A stretch of DNA of 51,489 nucleotides from Anaerolineae bacterium (GTDB lineage Bacteria > Chloroflexota > Anaerolineae > Aggregatilineales > Phototrophicaceae): assembly GCA_026645945.1 (NCBI GenBank), contig JAPKMO010000018.1:1-51489 (forward strand), given 5' to 3'. The position numbers and the translations under genes are program-made. The notes under the pieces are model-generated. The model was not told where the DNA came from, searched no databases, and saw nothing but the letters and a program-made list of their open reading frames with translations. Shown in pieces: positions 36,182-44,294 of the stretch; positions within the stretch are counted from its first letter, which is position 1; each line of letters begins with the position of its first letter.

Positions 36182-36952
36182 ATGCGGAAACCCATCATCG
36201 CCGGAAACTGGAAAATGTATAAAACACTGAGCGAGTCGGTTGACTTCGTTCGTGAACTCGCGCCCCGGCTGGCTTCTTATACCGGCGTCGAGCGCGTCGT
36301 ATGTCCGACCTTTGTTGCGCTGGCCGCCGTAGCCGACGCGCTCAAAAATACGGATATTCGCGTCGGCGCGCAAAACCTCCATTGGGAAGCCCAGGGCGCT
36401 TATACCTCGCAGATCGCGCCGACCATGCTGCAAGGTCTGGCCGAATACGTTATCATTGGGCATTCGGAATGCCGCGCTTATCTGCACGAGACAGATGAGG
36501 ACATCAACCGCAAAGTCAAAGCGGCGCTGGCCTACGGGTTAAAACCTATCCTCGCCGTCGGCGAAAGCCTGGCGCAAAACGAAGCCGGGGAAACGCAGAC
36601 CTTCGTCGGCGGGCAGGTGCGTGCCGCTTTGTCCGGCATCGAATCCGACAACATGCAGAATATCATCATCGCCTATGAACCAATCTGGGCCATCGGCACC
36701 GGCAAAAACGCCAGCGGCGAAGTCGCCAATGCCATCATCGGCGGCACCATCCGCAGCACCCTGGCGCAGCTTTACGGGAACGAAATCGCCCAATCCGTCC
36801 GCATCCAGTACGGCGGCAGCGTCAAACCCAGCAATATGCTGGAATATATGTCGCAGCCGGATATTGACGGCGCGCTGGTCGGCGGCGCATCGCTCAAAGT
36901 CGATGATTTCGTCCAGCTTGTCGAAAGCGCCGCAAAAGCGAAAGGGCTGTAA
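36182..36952 (+). CDS. tpiA: Triosephosphate isomerase
   Basis: A 256-residue (beta/alpha)8 enzyme interconverting dihydroxyacetone phosphate and glyceraldehyde-3-phosphate. The N-terminal IIAGNWKMYKT contains the catalytic Lys; YVIIGHSECRAYLHETDED holds the catalytic His; IIAYEPIWAIGTGKNAS holds the catalytic Glu and the flexible loop 6; and the phosphate site is QYGGSVKPSNM and GALVGGASL. The start was put at ATG 36182 with AGGAG upstream; an in-frame ATG at 36062 would run through the hairpin region and is rejected. It completes a glycolytic gap-pgk-tpiA run. Confidence 0.96.
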   Translation: MRKPIIAGNWKMYKTLSESVDFVRELAPRLASYTGVERVVCPTFVALAAVADALKNTDIRVGAQNLHWEAQGAYTSQIAPTMLQGLAEYVIIGHSECRAYLHETDEDINRKVKAALAYGLKPILAVGESLAQNEAGETQTFVGGQVRAALSGIESDNMQNIIIAYEPIWAIGTGKNASGEVANAIIGGTIRSTLAQLYGNEIAQSVRIQYGGSVKPSNMLEYMSQPDIDGALVGGASLKVDDFVQLVESAAKAKGL

Positions 36953-36954
36953 CG

Positions 36955-38079
36955 CTGTTCGTTTTCGATCTGCTCATCCCCTGGCTGCTGGTTGCAGCCA
37001 TGCTGGTTATGCTGCGCCGGCTGGAACGCTGGCTTCACCAGCATATCTTTAAGGTGGGATGGCTGGTCACGAAACAACTGCAAACCACAACCATTCTTTT
37101 TTACGCTTTTTTCCTGCCCGGCATCGTCCTGCACGAATTTACGTACTGGCTGGTGGCCGGCCTGCTGAATGTCCGTGCCGAGCGGGCGCTCGAATGGCCG
37201 AAAAAGCAGGAAGTGGCGGAGCTAAAACTCAATTTCGTCCGGCTGGCTCCCAAGACTGGCCCACTCAGGCTGGCGGTTATCACCGCATCGCCGTCCATCG
37301 CCGGCGTGCTGCTGATCTGGCTGATCGCCAACACCGTCATCAACGTACAGGAAGCCGCTTCTTCCTTGCAAAGCGGCTTCCTAACCGACATTTCGGAGAT
37401 GGTTAACCGGCTTACAGCTACCCCCGATTTCTGGCTGTGGATTTATCTGGTTTTCACCATCGCCAATACCTTAACGCCCGGCAATCCCGAACATCTGCGC
37501 GGTTGGCGGCTGATTTTGCCGGCCATCGGAGCGGCGCTGCTGGTTCTGGTATTTTTAGGCGCTGCCGATGAAGTGCTGGTTAATGCCCTCATCAGCCTGA
37601 ACGCCACCGTCAATTCCCTGTCTGGCACGCTGGCTTTTATCATTGCGGTGGATTTGTTCATGGTGGCCGTCCTAGGGATGATAGAAGCTGTCATCGAACG
37701 GCTTACAGGTCACAGCGCCACCTTTAAGGATGGAAAATTAATCACCATGCGCCGCAGCGAACTGTTAGCGCAGCGCGCGGCGGAATTGAAAAAAGCCCGT
37801 GTCCCTCAAAAACCCGCCCGCGCCGCCCCCGCCGGCCCGCCGTCAGTCTACCGTTTTGCGCTGCCCATACCTGGCGCGCCGGGCAAGGAAGCCATCACGC
37901 GCGGGGGCGGGGATGACCACATCATCACCCCGGAAGAAAAACCCCTGCCTTCCCCGCTTGCGCCTACGCCGGGGCGCGCCGCGCCGGCTGTCATCCCCGG
38001 CGCAGCAGCCGAAAAACCCGGGGATGCCTCCAATCAAGACGACGACCGCCGTCACGAAGATGCCGAAGAGTCGGTCTGA
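36955..38079 (+). CDS. Membrane protein of unknown function with Pro-rich tail
   Basis: From ATG 37000 the product is 359 residues, but the frame is open back to just after the tpiA stop. A CTG at 36955 would give a complete first membrane helix (LLIPWLLVAAMLVML), so I list that as the likely 5' limit. About five more helices follow (to ~residue 220 of the ATG form), then a basic region and a ~90-residue Pro/Ala-rich acidic tail likely to be disordered. The segment IVLHEFTYWLVAG looks like a metalloprotease HExxH helix but lacks the second His, so it is not a clear M50 protease. The 3' end overlaps the TagO-like gene by 28 bases on the other strand. Confidence 0.75.
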   Translation: MFVFDLLIPWLLVAAMLVMLRRLERWLHQHIFKVGWLVTKQLQTTTILFYAFFLPGIVLHEFTYWLVAGLLNVRAERALEWPKKQEVAELKLNFVRLAPKTGPLRLAVITASPSIAGVLLIWLIANTVINVQEAASSLQSGFLTDISEMVNRLTATPDFWLWIYLVFTIANTLTPGNPEHLRGWRLILPAIGAALLVLVFLGAADEVLVNALISLNATVNSLSGTLAFIIAVDLFMVAVLGMIEAVIERLTGHSATFKDGKLITMRRSELLAQRAAELKKARVPQKPARAAPAGPPSVYRFALPIPGAPGKEAITRGGGDDHIITPEEKPLPSPLAPTPGRAAPAVIPGAAAEKPGDASNQDDDRRHEDAEESV

Positions 38080-39119
38080 CGCGACCGGGACAGGATGATA
38101 AACCCAAGCGCGACCAGCGCCAGCATCACGCCGAGCGCGATGAACTTAAAAAACTGGCTTTCGATTACCAGCGTTAACACCCCAAAAAAAGCGCAGAACA
38201 GATAATAAACGATCACGATCTGCCGCTGGCTGAAGCCCATATCCAGCAGCCGGAAATGAACATGCCCCCGGTCGCCTTCAAACGGGCTGCGCCCCTGGCG
38301 CATTCGGTTGACGATCTGCCAGGCTACGTCCATCAGCGGCAGCCCCATCACCAGCAGGATAGTCGCCATCTTCGCGCCACCGATGATGCTGAGCGTCCCC
38401 AGCAAATACCCTAGATACATCGCCCCGCCGCCCATAAATACCCGCGCCGGATAAAAGTTGTACAGCAAAAAACCGAACGCCGTACCCATCAGCGCCAGAT
38501 GCAGCAGGCTGACGCTGGTCTGGCTTGGCTGCACGCGAAACGCGCTGTTGATAAACAGCATCGTTCCGGCGATGAACGCCACCCCCGACGCCAGCCCGTC
38601 CAGCCCGTCCAGCCAGTTGACGGTGTTCATCATGCCCACAATCCAGAAGAAACTCAGCGCGACCGTCACTACATACGGCCAGGGGTCGGTCTGCTGGCCG
38701 CTCAAGGGGTTATTGACGTACTCGATAAATATCTGGAACAGGATCGCCACCGCCGCCCCCAGGAACTGGCCGATGAACTGCGGGAACGAACCGAGCTGCA
38801 TAATATCATCCAGCAGCCCGACCAGAAATACAATCGTGCTGCCCAGCAGCAGCCCGATCAAACGAATGACTTCATACGGGTCCATGCGCGGCACAGGCAA
38901 AAACTGCGCCGCCAGCACCGCCGCCGTGAAGCTGACAAACAGCGCCAGGCCGCCCAGTTTCGGCACGCCGCGCCAGTCGCCCTCGTTCAGCCGCCGCCCA
39001 CCGGCAAAAGCGACGATTTTATAACGTTTACCCAGACAGGCGGCCAGCGGCGTCAGCGCCAGTGTTAAGCTCAGCGCCAGCGCAAAAACCAGAATATAAG
39101 CACTCCAGGCAGCCACCAT
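38052..39119 (-). CDS. TagO/WecA-like glycosyl-1-phosphate transferase
   Basis: A 355-residue protein with about 11 helices. It belongs to the family that attaches GlcNAc-1-phosphate (or a similar sugar phosphate) to undecaprenyl phosphate, the first step of many cell-wall glycans. The catalytic DD is at 104-105 (GLLDDIMQLG), followed by NWLDGLDG (168-175) and EGDRGHVHFRLLD (281-293). Two motifs differ from the usual: the GDSGS segment reads MGGGAM (229-234), losing its Asp, and the HxHHR motif reads HVHFR. It follows upp by 8 bases in the same operon. Function is likely but the altered motif lowers certainty of activity. Confidence 0.88.
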   Translation of the reverse strand: MVAAWSAYILVFALALSLTLALTPLAACLGKRYKIVAFAGGRRLNEGDWRGVPKLGGLALFVSFTAAVLAAQFLPVPRMDPYEVIRLIGLLLGSTIVFLVGLLDDIMQLGSFPQFIGQFLGAAVAILFQIFIEYVNNPLSGQQTDPWPYVVTVALSFFWIVGMMNTVNWLDGLDGLASGVAFIAGTMLFINSAFRVQPSQTSVSLLHLALMGTAFGFLLYNFYPARVFMGGGAMYLGYLLGTLSIIGGAKMATILLVMGLPLMDVAWQIVNRMRQGRSPFEGDRGHVHFRLLDMGFSQRQIVIVYYLFCAFFGVLTLVIESQFFKFIALGVMLALVALGFIILSRSRQTDSSASS

Positions 39120-39127
39120 CTACCGGC

Positions 39128-39751
39128 CTACGTTCCAAACTGGCGGTCGCCCGCGTCGCCCAGGCCTGGAATGATGAAACCGATGTCGTTCAGCCGCTCA
39201 TCAATGGCAGCTACGTGAATCGGCACATCAGGATGCGCCGTCGTCAAACGTTCGACCCCCTCCGGCGCGGCAATCAGCCCCAGAAACTTGATGCGCCTCA
39301 CGCCCCACCGCTTGAGAATATCCACCGTCGCCACTGCCGATCCACCGGTCGCCAGCATCGGGTCCAGCACCAGACAGATTTGAACGGTCGGTTCGGTCGG
39401 CAGGCGGTTGTAATACTCCACCGGACGCAGCGTCTTTTCATCGCGGTAGAGGCCGATATGCCACACCTGGACGTTCGGCAGCAGTTCCATCACCCCGTCC
39501 ACCAGTCCTAAACCGGCGCGCAGAATCGGAACCAGGCCAATCGACTCCTCGGCTTTATAACCCTGCGCCGTCCCCATCGGCGTTATAACAGTCTTAGGCA
39601 CAAGCGTTAAATCCTGCATGGCTTCGTAACACAGCAGCAATGCCAGTTCCCGCACCAAGTCACGAAACCCCCGATGGTCGGTACTCGCGTCACGCAGCGC
39701 GGTCAGCTTATGCAGCACCAGCGGGTGCTGCGAAACAAACACCTGAGACAC
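39128..39751 (-). CDS. upp: Uracil phosphoribosyltransferase
   Basis: A 207-residue enzyme forming UMP from uracil and PRPP. It starts at GTG 39749-39751, preceded by GGGGGAAG. Motifs: [14 protein letters not shown] (uracil side), the PRPP loop [20 protein letters not shown], and the C-terminal [14 protein letters not shown], typical of Upp. A good promoter stands upstream, back to back with that of ruvB. The TagO-like gene follows. Confidence 0.96.
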   Translation of the reverse strand: MSQVFVSQHPLVLHKLTALRDASTDHRGFRDLVRELALLLCYEAMQDLTLVPKTVITPMGTAQGYKAEESIGLVPILRAGLGLVDGVMELLPNVQVWHIGLYRDEKTLRPVEYYNRLPTEPTVQICLVLDPMLATGGSAVATVDILKRWGVRRIKFLGLIAAPEGVERLTTAHPDVPIHVAAIDERLNDIGFIIPGLGDAGDRQFGT

Positions 39752-39784
39752 TCATCTTCCCCCTTCCCTGCACAAACGGCGCTA

Positions 39785-39814
39785 ATTGTATGCCGCCCTC
39801 GTGCGTTCTGTCAA
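39785..39814 (-). promoter_or_regulatory. upp promoter
   Basis: On the minus strand TTGACA (39809-39814), an 18-base spacer and TACAAT (39785-39790). Confidence 0.7.
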
Positions 39815-39822
39815 AACGACGG

Positions 39823-39850
39823 TTGCGCCCCGCCTGCCGTTAGCTATACT
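39823..39850 (+). promoter_or_regulatory. ruvB promoter
   Basis: TTGCGC (39823-39828), a 16-base spacer and TATACT (39845-39850), with AAAGGAG and the ATG about 25-30 bases further on. Confidence 0.6.
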
Positions 39851-39879
39851 AGAACAGAATATTCAAAGGAGCAAACCGC

Positions 39880-40911
39880 ATGGCCGATGACGCGCGGCTC
39901 GTCAGCGGTATTCGACGGCGTGATGACCGGGAAAATATCGCCCTGCGCCCGCAGTATCTCCACGATATTGTGGGGCAGGATAGCGTGCGCGAAAATCTCC
40001 ATATCATCATCGAAGCGGCCAGAGCCAGGCAGGAGCCGGTAGACCACATTCTGTTTTACGGCCCGCCCGGCCTGGGTAAAACATCCCTGGCGCATGTGGT
40101 TGCCAACGAGATGAACGTCAACATCCGCATCACCGCCGGGCCGTCCATCGAGCGCGCGGGCGACTTGGCCGCTATTTTGACTCATCTCAAACAAAATGAC
40201 ATCCTCTTCATTGACGAAGTTCACCGCCTGGGGCGCGCCGTCGAGGAAGTGCTTTATCCGGCGATGGAAGATTTTATGCTGGACATCGTGATCGGCAAAG
40301 GCCCCGCCGCTAAAAATGTGCGTTTGAATCTGCCGCGTTTTACCGTTATCGGCGCGACGACCCGGCTGGCGCTGCTGGCTCCGCCGCTGCGCGACCGTTT
40401 TGGCGCGCAGTTCCGGCTGGATTTTTACGACCAGACGGCGATGGAACACATCATCAACCGTGCCGCCGGAATGCTCAAGGTCGAAATTCGACCGGAGGGT
40501 ACGGCGGAAATCGCCCGCCGCGCGCGCGGCACGCCCCGTATCGCGCTGCGCCTGCTGCGCCGGGTGCGCGATTATTCCCAGGTGCGGGCGGATGGCATCA
40601 TCACCAGTTCCGTCGCCGGGGAAGCCCTCGCCCTGATGAACATTGACCATCTGGGGCTGGATGATATTGACCGACGTATCCTCTCCACGATCATCGAAAA
40701 ATACGGCGGCGGGCCGGTTGGCGTCGAAACGATTGCCGCCGCCATCAGCGAAGACGCCGATACCATCATGGACGTTTACGAGCCATATCTGCTTCAACTC
40801 GGCTTCCTGGCGCGTACCCCGCGCGGGCGCACCGCCACGCCGCTGGCCTACGAACACCTGGGACTTCCTGTAAATACAAAAGCGGACAGCTCTCAGCCGC
40901 CGCTGTTTTAG
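39880..40911 (+). CDS. ruvB: RuvB Holliday-junction branch-migration helicase
   Basis: A 343-residue AAA+ motor that drives branch migration with RuvA and RuvC. Walker A is [19 protein letters not shown], Walker B is [11 protein letters not shown], and [26 protein letters not shown] and [23 protein letters not shown] are signature stretches. The winged-helix end has [21 protein letters not shown] and [11 protein letters not shown]. No ruvA or ruvC is in the window. The DUF2905 and queA genes follow closely, a common bacterial arrangement. Confidence 0.97.
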   Translation: MADDARLVSGIRRRDDRENIALRPQYLHDIVGQDSVRENLHIIIEAARARQEPVDHILFYGPPGLGKTSLAHVVANEMNVNIRITAGPSIERAGDLAAILTHLKQNDILFIDEVHRLGRAVEEVLYPAMEDFMLDIVIGKGPAAKNVRLNLPRFTVIGATTRLALLAPPLRDRFGAQFRLDFYDQTAMEHIINRAAGMLKVEIRPEGTAEIARRARGTPRIALRLLRRVRDYSQVRADGIITSSVAGEALALMNIDHLGLDDIDRRILSTIIEKYGGGPVGVETIAAAISEDADTIMDVYEPYLLQLGFLARTPRGRTATPLAYEHLGLPVNTKADSSQPPLF

Positions 40912-40920
40912 GGGTGCAGC

Positions 40921-41163
40921 GTGGATTTACAGGCAGTCGGGCGTTTTCTCCTCATCATCGGCATCGTTCTGGCGCTTTTGGGCGGCCTGCTGATGCTCCT
41001 GGGACGGCTGCCCCTGTTCAGCAGTTTTGGCAGCCTGCCGGGTGACATCCGTATTCAGGGCCGGGGGTTTAGCTGTTTCATCCCGATTGTGAGTTTGATT
41101 CTTTTGAGCGTAATCATCACCATCCTGCTTAACATTATCATCCGCCTCATCAACCGCCCATGA
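40921..41163 (+). CDS. DUF2905 small membrane protein
   Basis: An 80-residue protein with two helices (~5-30 and ~53-75) starting at GTG 40921. The loop has RLPLFSSFGSLPGDIRIQGRG, the recurrent DUF2905 motif with GDI-x-I. Function unknown. It lies between ruvB and queA, nine bases after ruvB and overlapping queA by four bases (ATGA), the usual place for this family. Confidence 0.92.
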   Translation: MDLQAVGRFLLIIGIVLALLGGLLMLLGRLPLFSSFGSLPGDIRIQGRGFSCFIPIVSLILLSVIITILLNIIIRLINRP

Positions 41164-42227
41164 ACCTTGCCGACTTCGATTACGACCTGCCCGAATCGTT
41201 CATCGCCCAGCATCCCGTCGAGCCGCGCGACTCATCCCGGCTCATGGTTTTGAATCGTCAGACCGGGGCGATTTCGCACCATATCTTTCGGGACATCACG
41301 AACTTTCTTCATCCCGGCGACGTGCTGGTTTTGAACGATACCCGCGTTATCCCGGCGCGTCTGCGCGCTGTGAAAGCCCACACCGGCGGCGCGGTCGAAA
41401 TTCTGCTGCTGCGCCAGCTCGACGAACAATGCTGGTTTGTCCTGGCGGGCGGGCGGCGGGTTGAGGTCGGCACGCTGCTGCGTTTCCCGGTTGGCGACGT
41501 GAGCGCCGAAGTGATCGAAAAACACGAAGGTTCCGAGCGGGTTATCCGATTTGACCGCCCGGTGAATGATCTGCTGCCGCAGGTGGGCGAAACGCCCCTG
41601 CCCCCGTATATCCATGCCCACCTGGACAACCCCGAACGCTACCAGACGGTTTACAGCCTGCGGGAGGGTTCGGCGGCGGCGCCGACGGCCGGTTTACACT
41701 TCACTGCGGAGCTGCTGCTGGCCTTAAAGACGCGCGGCGTGCGGCTGGCCTACTGCACGCTGCACATCGGCCTGGACACCTTCCAGCCTGTGCGCGTCGA
41801 GCGCATTGAAGATCACCCCATCCACAGCGAACGCGCCGCGCTCTCGGCGGAAGCGGCCCACACTATCAACGAAGCCAAACTCGCCGGCGGGCGCATCATC
41901 GCTGTCGGCACGACCAGCGCCCGCACTCTGGAAACCGCCGGCATTCTCAGCGCCGGCGGCGACCCATCCCGCCCGCAGGAAATGCCGGACATATGCCCCT
42001 GGCGTCCGGTCATGGCTTGCGATCAGGATACGCGGCTGTTCATTTATCCGGGATACCGCTGGCGTGTCGTGGACGCCATGATAACCAATTTCCACCTGCC
42101 CCGGTCAACCCTGCTGATGATGATAAGCGCCTTCGCCGGGCGCGAAACCATCCTCCATGCTTACGAGATCGCCAAACAGGAAAACTATCGCTTTTTTTCC
42201 TTTGGAGACAGCATGTTTATTTTTTAG
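41160..42227 (+). CDS. queA: S-adenosylmethionine:tRNA ribosyltransferase-isomerase
   Basis: A 355-residue enzyme that builds epoxyqueuosine on tRNA by transferring the ribosyl part of SAM. Family motifs: DYDLPESFIAQHP, RDSSRLMVLNR, GDVLVLNDTRVIPARL, the TPLPPYI and EGSAAAPTAGLHFT active-site stretches, HIGLDTFQPV, AVGTTSARTLE and FHLPRSTLLMMISAFAGRE. Translation is likely coupled to the DUF2905 gene. A fresh promoter for ribosomal protein genes begins just after its stop. Confidence 0.96.
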   Translation: MNLADFDYDLPESFIAQHPVEPRDSSRLMVLNRQTGAISHHIFRDITNFLHPGDVLVLNDTRVIPARLRAVKAHTGGAVEILLLRQLDEQCWFVLAGGRRVEVGTLLRFPVGDVSAEVIEKHEGSERVIRFDRPVNDLLPQVGETPLPPYIHAHLDNPERYQTVYSLREGSAAAPTAGLHFTAELLLALKTRGVRLAYCTLHIGLDTFQPVRVERIEDHPIHSERAALSAEAAHTINEAKLAGGRIIAVGTTSARTLETAGILSAGGDPSRPQEMPDICPWRPVMACDQDTRLFIYPGYRWRVVDAMITNFHLPRSTLLMMISAFAGRETILHAYEIAKQENYRFFSFGDSMFIF

Positions 42228-42251
42228 ATCGCCATCAGGCCAAACTCGACG

Positions 42252-42280
42252 TTGACGCCCGCTGTACCGGTCACTATAAT
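42252..42280 (+). promoter_or_regulatory. Promoter of rplU-rpmA
   Basis: TTGACG (42252-42257), a 17-base spacer and a perfect TATAAT (42275-42280). A leader of about 100 bases follows to the L21 start, room for the autogenous control known for L21 leaders, but no clear structure is shown here. Confidence 0.75.
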
Positions 42281-42386
42281 ACCCAAACCATTTTTAATCA
42301 GACCTCTTTGCAGCCAATTTTCCCCGCAGCGTGGCTGGCTCACGACTGGCCCGGCGGCGGTTGCAAGTGAAGATTGGGGTGAAACA

Positions 42387-42701
42387 ATGTACGCAGTCAT
42401 TCGCAGCGGCGGTCGCCAGTACCGCGCCGAAGTCGGCAAGACCCTTGATGTTGAAAAGCTGCCCTATGATGAAAATCAGAGCATTGAAATTGACGATGTG
42501 CTGTTGATCGGGGACGGCGAAAAGACCATCATCGGCCAGCCGCGTGTTGAAGGCGCGCTGGTTAAAGCGACGGTTGTCAAGCAGTTTCGCGGGCCAAAGA
42601 TCATCGTCTTTCGCTACCGCCACCGCACCAACTATCGCCGTAAAACCGGGCATCGCCAGTATTACACACGTTTACGCATTGACGATATTTCCGTGAAGTA
42701 A
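42387..42701 (+). CDS. rplU: 50S ribosomal protein L21
   Basis: A 104-residue protein of normal length. It begins [25 protein letters not shown] and ends in [31 protein letters not shown], both characteristic. The start is ATG 42387, with GGGGTG upstream; the frame is open further upstream but that part has no family match. It is placed 20 bases before rpmA, as usual. Confidence 0.97.
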   Translation: MYAVIRSGGRQYRAEVGKTLDVEKLPYDENQSIEIDDVLLIGDGEKTIIGQPRVEGALVKATVVKQFRGPKIIVFRYRHRTNYRRKTGHRQYYTRLRIDDISVK

Positions 42702-42721
42702 GTTTTTCGGGAGAAGCTGTC

Positions 42722-43006
42722 ATGGCACACAAAAAAGGCGGCGGCTCAAGCCGCAACGGGCGCGATAGCAACGCGCAGCGGTTGGGCGTCAAACGTTTCG
42801 GCGGCGAGCATGTGATTCCCGGCAATATCATCGTGCGCCAGCGGGGAACGCATTTTCATCCCGGCGAAAATGTCGGCATGGGTAAGGATCATACACTGTT
42901 TGCCAAAATCTCTGGCGTTGTCGTCTTTGAACGGATGCGAGGCCGCGACGGACAAAAACGGGTAAGCGTTTATCCTGCCGCAGTATCTGAATCTCAGCAG
43001 GCTTAA
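42722..43006 (+). CDS. rpmA: 50S ribosomal protein L27
   Basis: A 94-residue protein. It starts directly with [28 protein letters not shown], without the cleaved N-terminal extension seen in Firmicutes L27. [31 protein letters not shown] follows. It reaches the peptidyl-transferase centre. It is 20 bases downstream of rplU and shares its transcript. Confidence 0.97.
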   Translation: MAHKKGGGSSRNGRDSNAQRLGVKRFGGEHVIPGNIIVRQRGTHFHPGENVGMGKDHTLFAKISGVVVFERMRGRDGQKRVSVYPAAVSESQQA

Positions 43007-43083
43007 TCCGCCTGAACATCAAACCATGCCAGCGTTACGCTACCCCATCAGGGGCCGTGACGCGCTTATCAAAGGACTGAACC

Positions 43084-43545
43084 ATGAAACAAGGCATCCA
43101 TCCAAACTGGTATCCTGAAGCGCGGGTTGTCTGCGCCTGCGGGAATACCTGGACGACCGGGGCCACCGTCCCGGAAATCCGTACCGACATCTGTTCGGCC
43201 TGCCACCCGTTTTTCACCGGCGAGCAGCGCATCGTGGACACCGAAGGCCAGGTTGATCGCTTCCTGAAGCGGCTTCAGTTCCGCGATAATCTGCGCGCCG
43301 AGGCCGAAGCACGCGCCGCTGCCCTCACTTCCCCCGACGTGCCGCTGGCCGAGATCGGCGTTCCCAAACGCCAGCTTGATCTGCTCAACGAACACGGCGT
43401 CCAGGTCGTCGGCGATTTCATCAACAAACTTCAGGAAGGCGGTGATAACGCCATTCTGGAAATTCCGGGGGTTGGCCGTAAGGTGCTGGCCGACATCAAA
43501 AAAGCCCTTCGCACACGTGGCTACGAGCTGCCGAAATCCGAATAA
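43084..43545 (+). CDS. rpmE: 50S ribosomal protein L31 with alpha-CTD-like C-terminal domain
   Basis: 153 residues, twice the usual ~70. Residues 1-75 are zinc-type L31: MKQGIHPNWYPEARVVCACGNTW with Cys at 17 and 19, and C37-x-x-C40, plus HPFFTGEQRIVDTEGQVDRF. Residues ~83-150 form a helix-hairpin-helix domain resembling the C-terminal domain of the RNA polymerase alpha subunit (PLAEIGVPKRQLDLLNEHGVQVVGDF then ILEIPGVGRKVLADIKKAL). The hairpin GVGRK could bind nucleic acid. The fusion might add rRNA contacts or link ribosomes to transcription; this is inference. A terminator lies just downstream. Confidence 0.92.
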   Translation: MKQGIHPNWYPEARVVCACGNTWTTGATVPEIRTDICSACHPFFTGEQRIVDTEGQVDRFLKRLQFRDNLRAEAEARAAALTSPDVPLAEIGVPKRQLDLLNEHGVQVVGDFINKLQEGGDNAILEIPGVGRKVLADIKKALRTRGYELPKSE

Positions 43546-43568
43546 CCATTATCACATTTAACCGCTCA

Positions 43569-43608
43569 AAAGGCAGGCATGGATAAAACGTGTCTGCCTT
43601 TCTTGTTT
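43569..43608 (+). terminator. Terminator after rpmE
   Basis: AAAGGCAGGCA (43569-43579) pairs with TGTCTGCCTTT (43591-43601), 11 pairs with one G-T, loop of 11, and a T-rich tract to 43608. It overlaps an ATG at 43579 that lies in frame with tdk, arguing that this ATG is not the real start. Confidence 0.8.
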
Positions 43609-43623
43609 CCGAAAGGGGGAGAG

Positions 43624-44196
43624 GTGCTTCATCATACCGGACGTATCGAAGTGATCTGCGGTAGTATGTTCTGCGGCAAAACCGAGGAGCTGATTCGCCG
43701 CGCCCGTCGAGCAGTTATCGCCAAACAGGCCGTACAGGTCTTTAAACCTGATCTGGATACCCGCTACAGCATTCAGCACGTCACCAGCCATAACGGCCAG
43801 AATATCGAAGCCGAATTAATCGGCCATTCCGGGCAGATTCTCGAACAACTCTCGCCAGAGACAACGGTCGTCGCCATTGACGAAGTGCAGTTTTTCGACC
43901 CCGGCATTGTGGAAGTTATCGAAGAACTTGCTAACCGTGATATCCGTGTGATCGCAGCCGGGCTGGATATGGACTTTCGCGCCGAGCCGTTTGGCCCGAT
44001 GCCGCGTTTGATGAGTATCGCTGAGGAAGTGACCAAACTTCACGCCATTTGCGTCGTCTGCGGAGAAGAAGCCTGCCGCACTCAGCGGCTCGTCAACGGT
44101 AAACCCGCCCACTATAACGACCCCATCATCCTGGTCGGCGCGCACGAAACCTACGAAGCGCGCTGCCGCAAACACCATCTCGTGCCGCGAGATTAA
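43624..44196 (+). CDS. tdk: Thymidine kinase
   Basis: A type II thymidine kinase, ~190 residues from GTG 43624, which has AAAGGGGGAG just before it. It phosphorylates thymidine with ATP. The P-loop is [26 protein letters not shown] is Walker B with the catalytic Glu, and [19 protein letters not shown] together with CRKHH form the zinc lasso. An in-frame ATG at 43579 would sit inside the hairpin of a terminator and add 15 unconserved residues, so I prefer the GTG. Confidence 0.9.
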   Translation: MLHHTGRIEVICGSMFCGKTEELIRRARRAVIAKQAVQVFKPDLDTRYSIQHVTSHNGQNIEAELIGHSGQILEQLSPETTVVAIDEVQFFDPGIVEVIEELANRDIRVIAAGLDMDFRAEPFGPMPRLMSIAEEVTKLHAICVVCGEEACRTQRLVNGKPAHYNDPIILVGAHETYEARCRKHHLVPRD

Positions 44197-44224
44197 AACT
44201 TGTGGCAATTAGCAAAATCTCTGG

Positions 44225-44247
44225 TAGAATATTTAGCTAGGCTAAAT
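44225..44247 (+). promoter_or_regulatory. Promoter -10 box with adjoining palindromic operator
   Basis: TAGAAT (44225-44230) is the likely -10 box. Directly after it, ATTTAGC (44231-44237) and GCTAAAT (44241-44247) form a perfect 7-base inverted repeat around TAG, where transcription should start. This is the usual place for a repressor site. The -35 box is weak (TTGTGG at 44200 or GTGGCA at 44202). Confidence 0.5.
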
Positions 44248-44294
44248 AATAACGTTGGCTTATCAAAGGTGGATGTAAGGAGGGAGGTCTACTT

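Noticed and set aside
37120..37160. M50-type zinc protease motif in the membrane protein (LHEFTYW)
   Set aside because: The second His of HExxH is missing (Trp), and no NPDG-like motif is seen.
39844..40857. Minus-strand open frame of 337 codons opposite ruvB
   Set aside because: Antisense shadow of ruvB; low-complexity composition and no ribosome site or motif.
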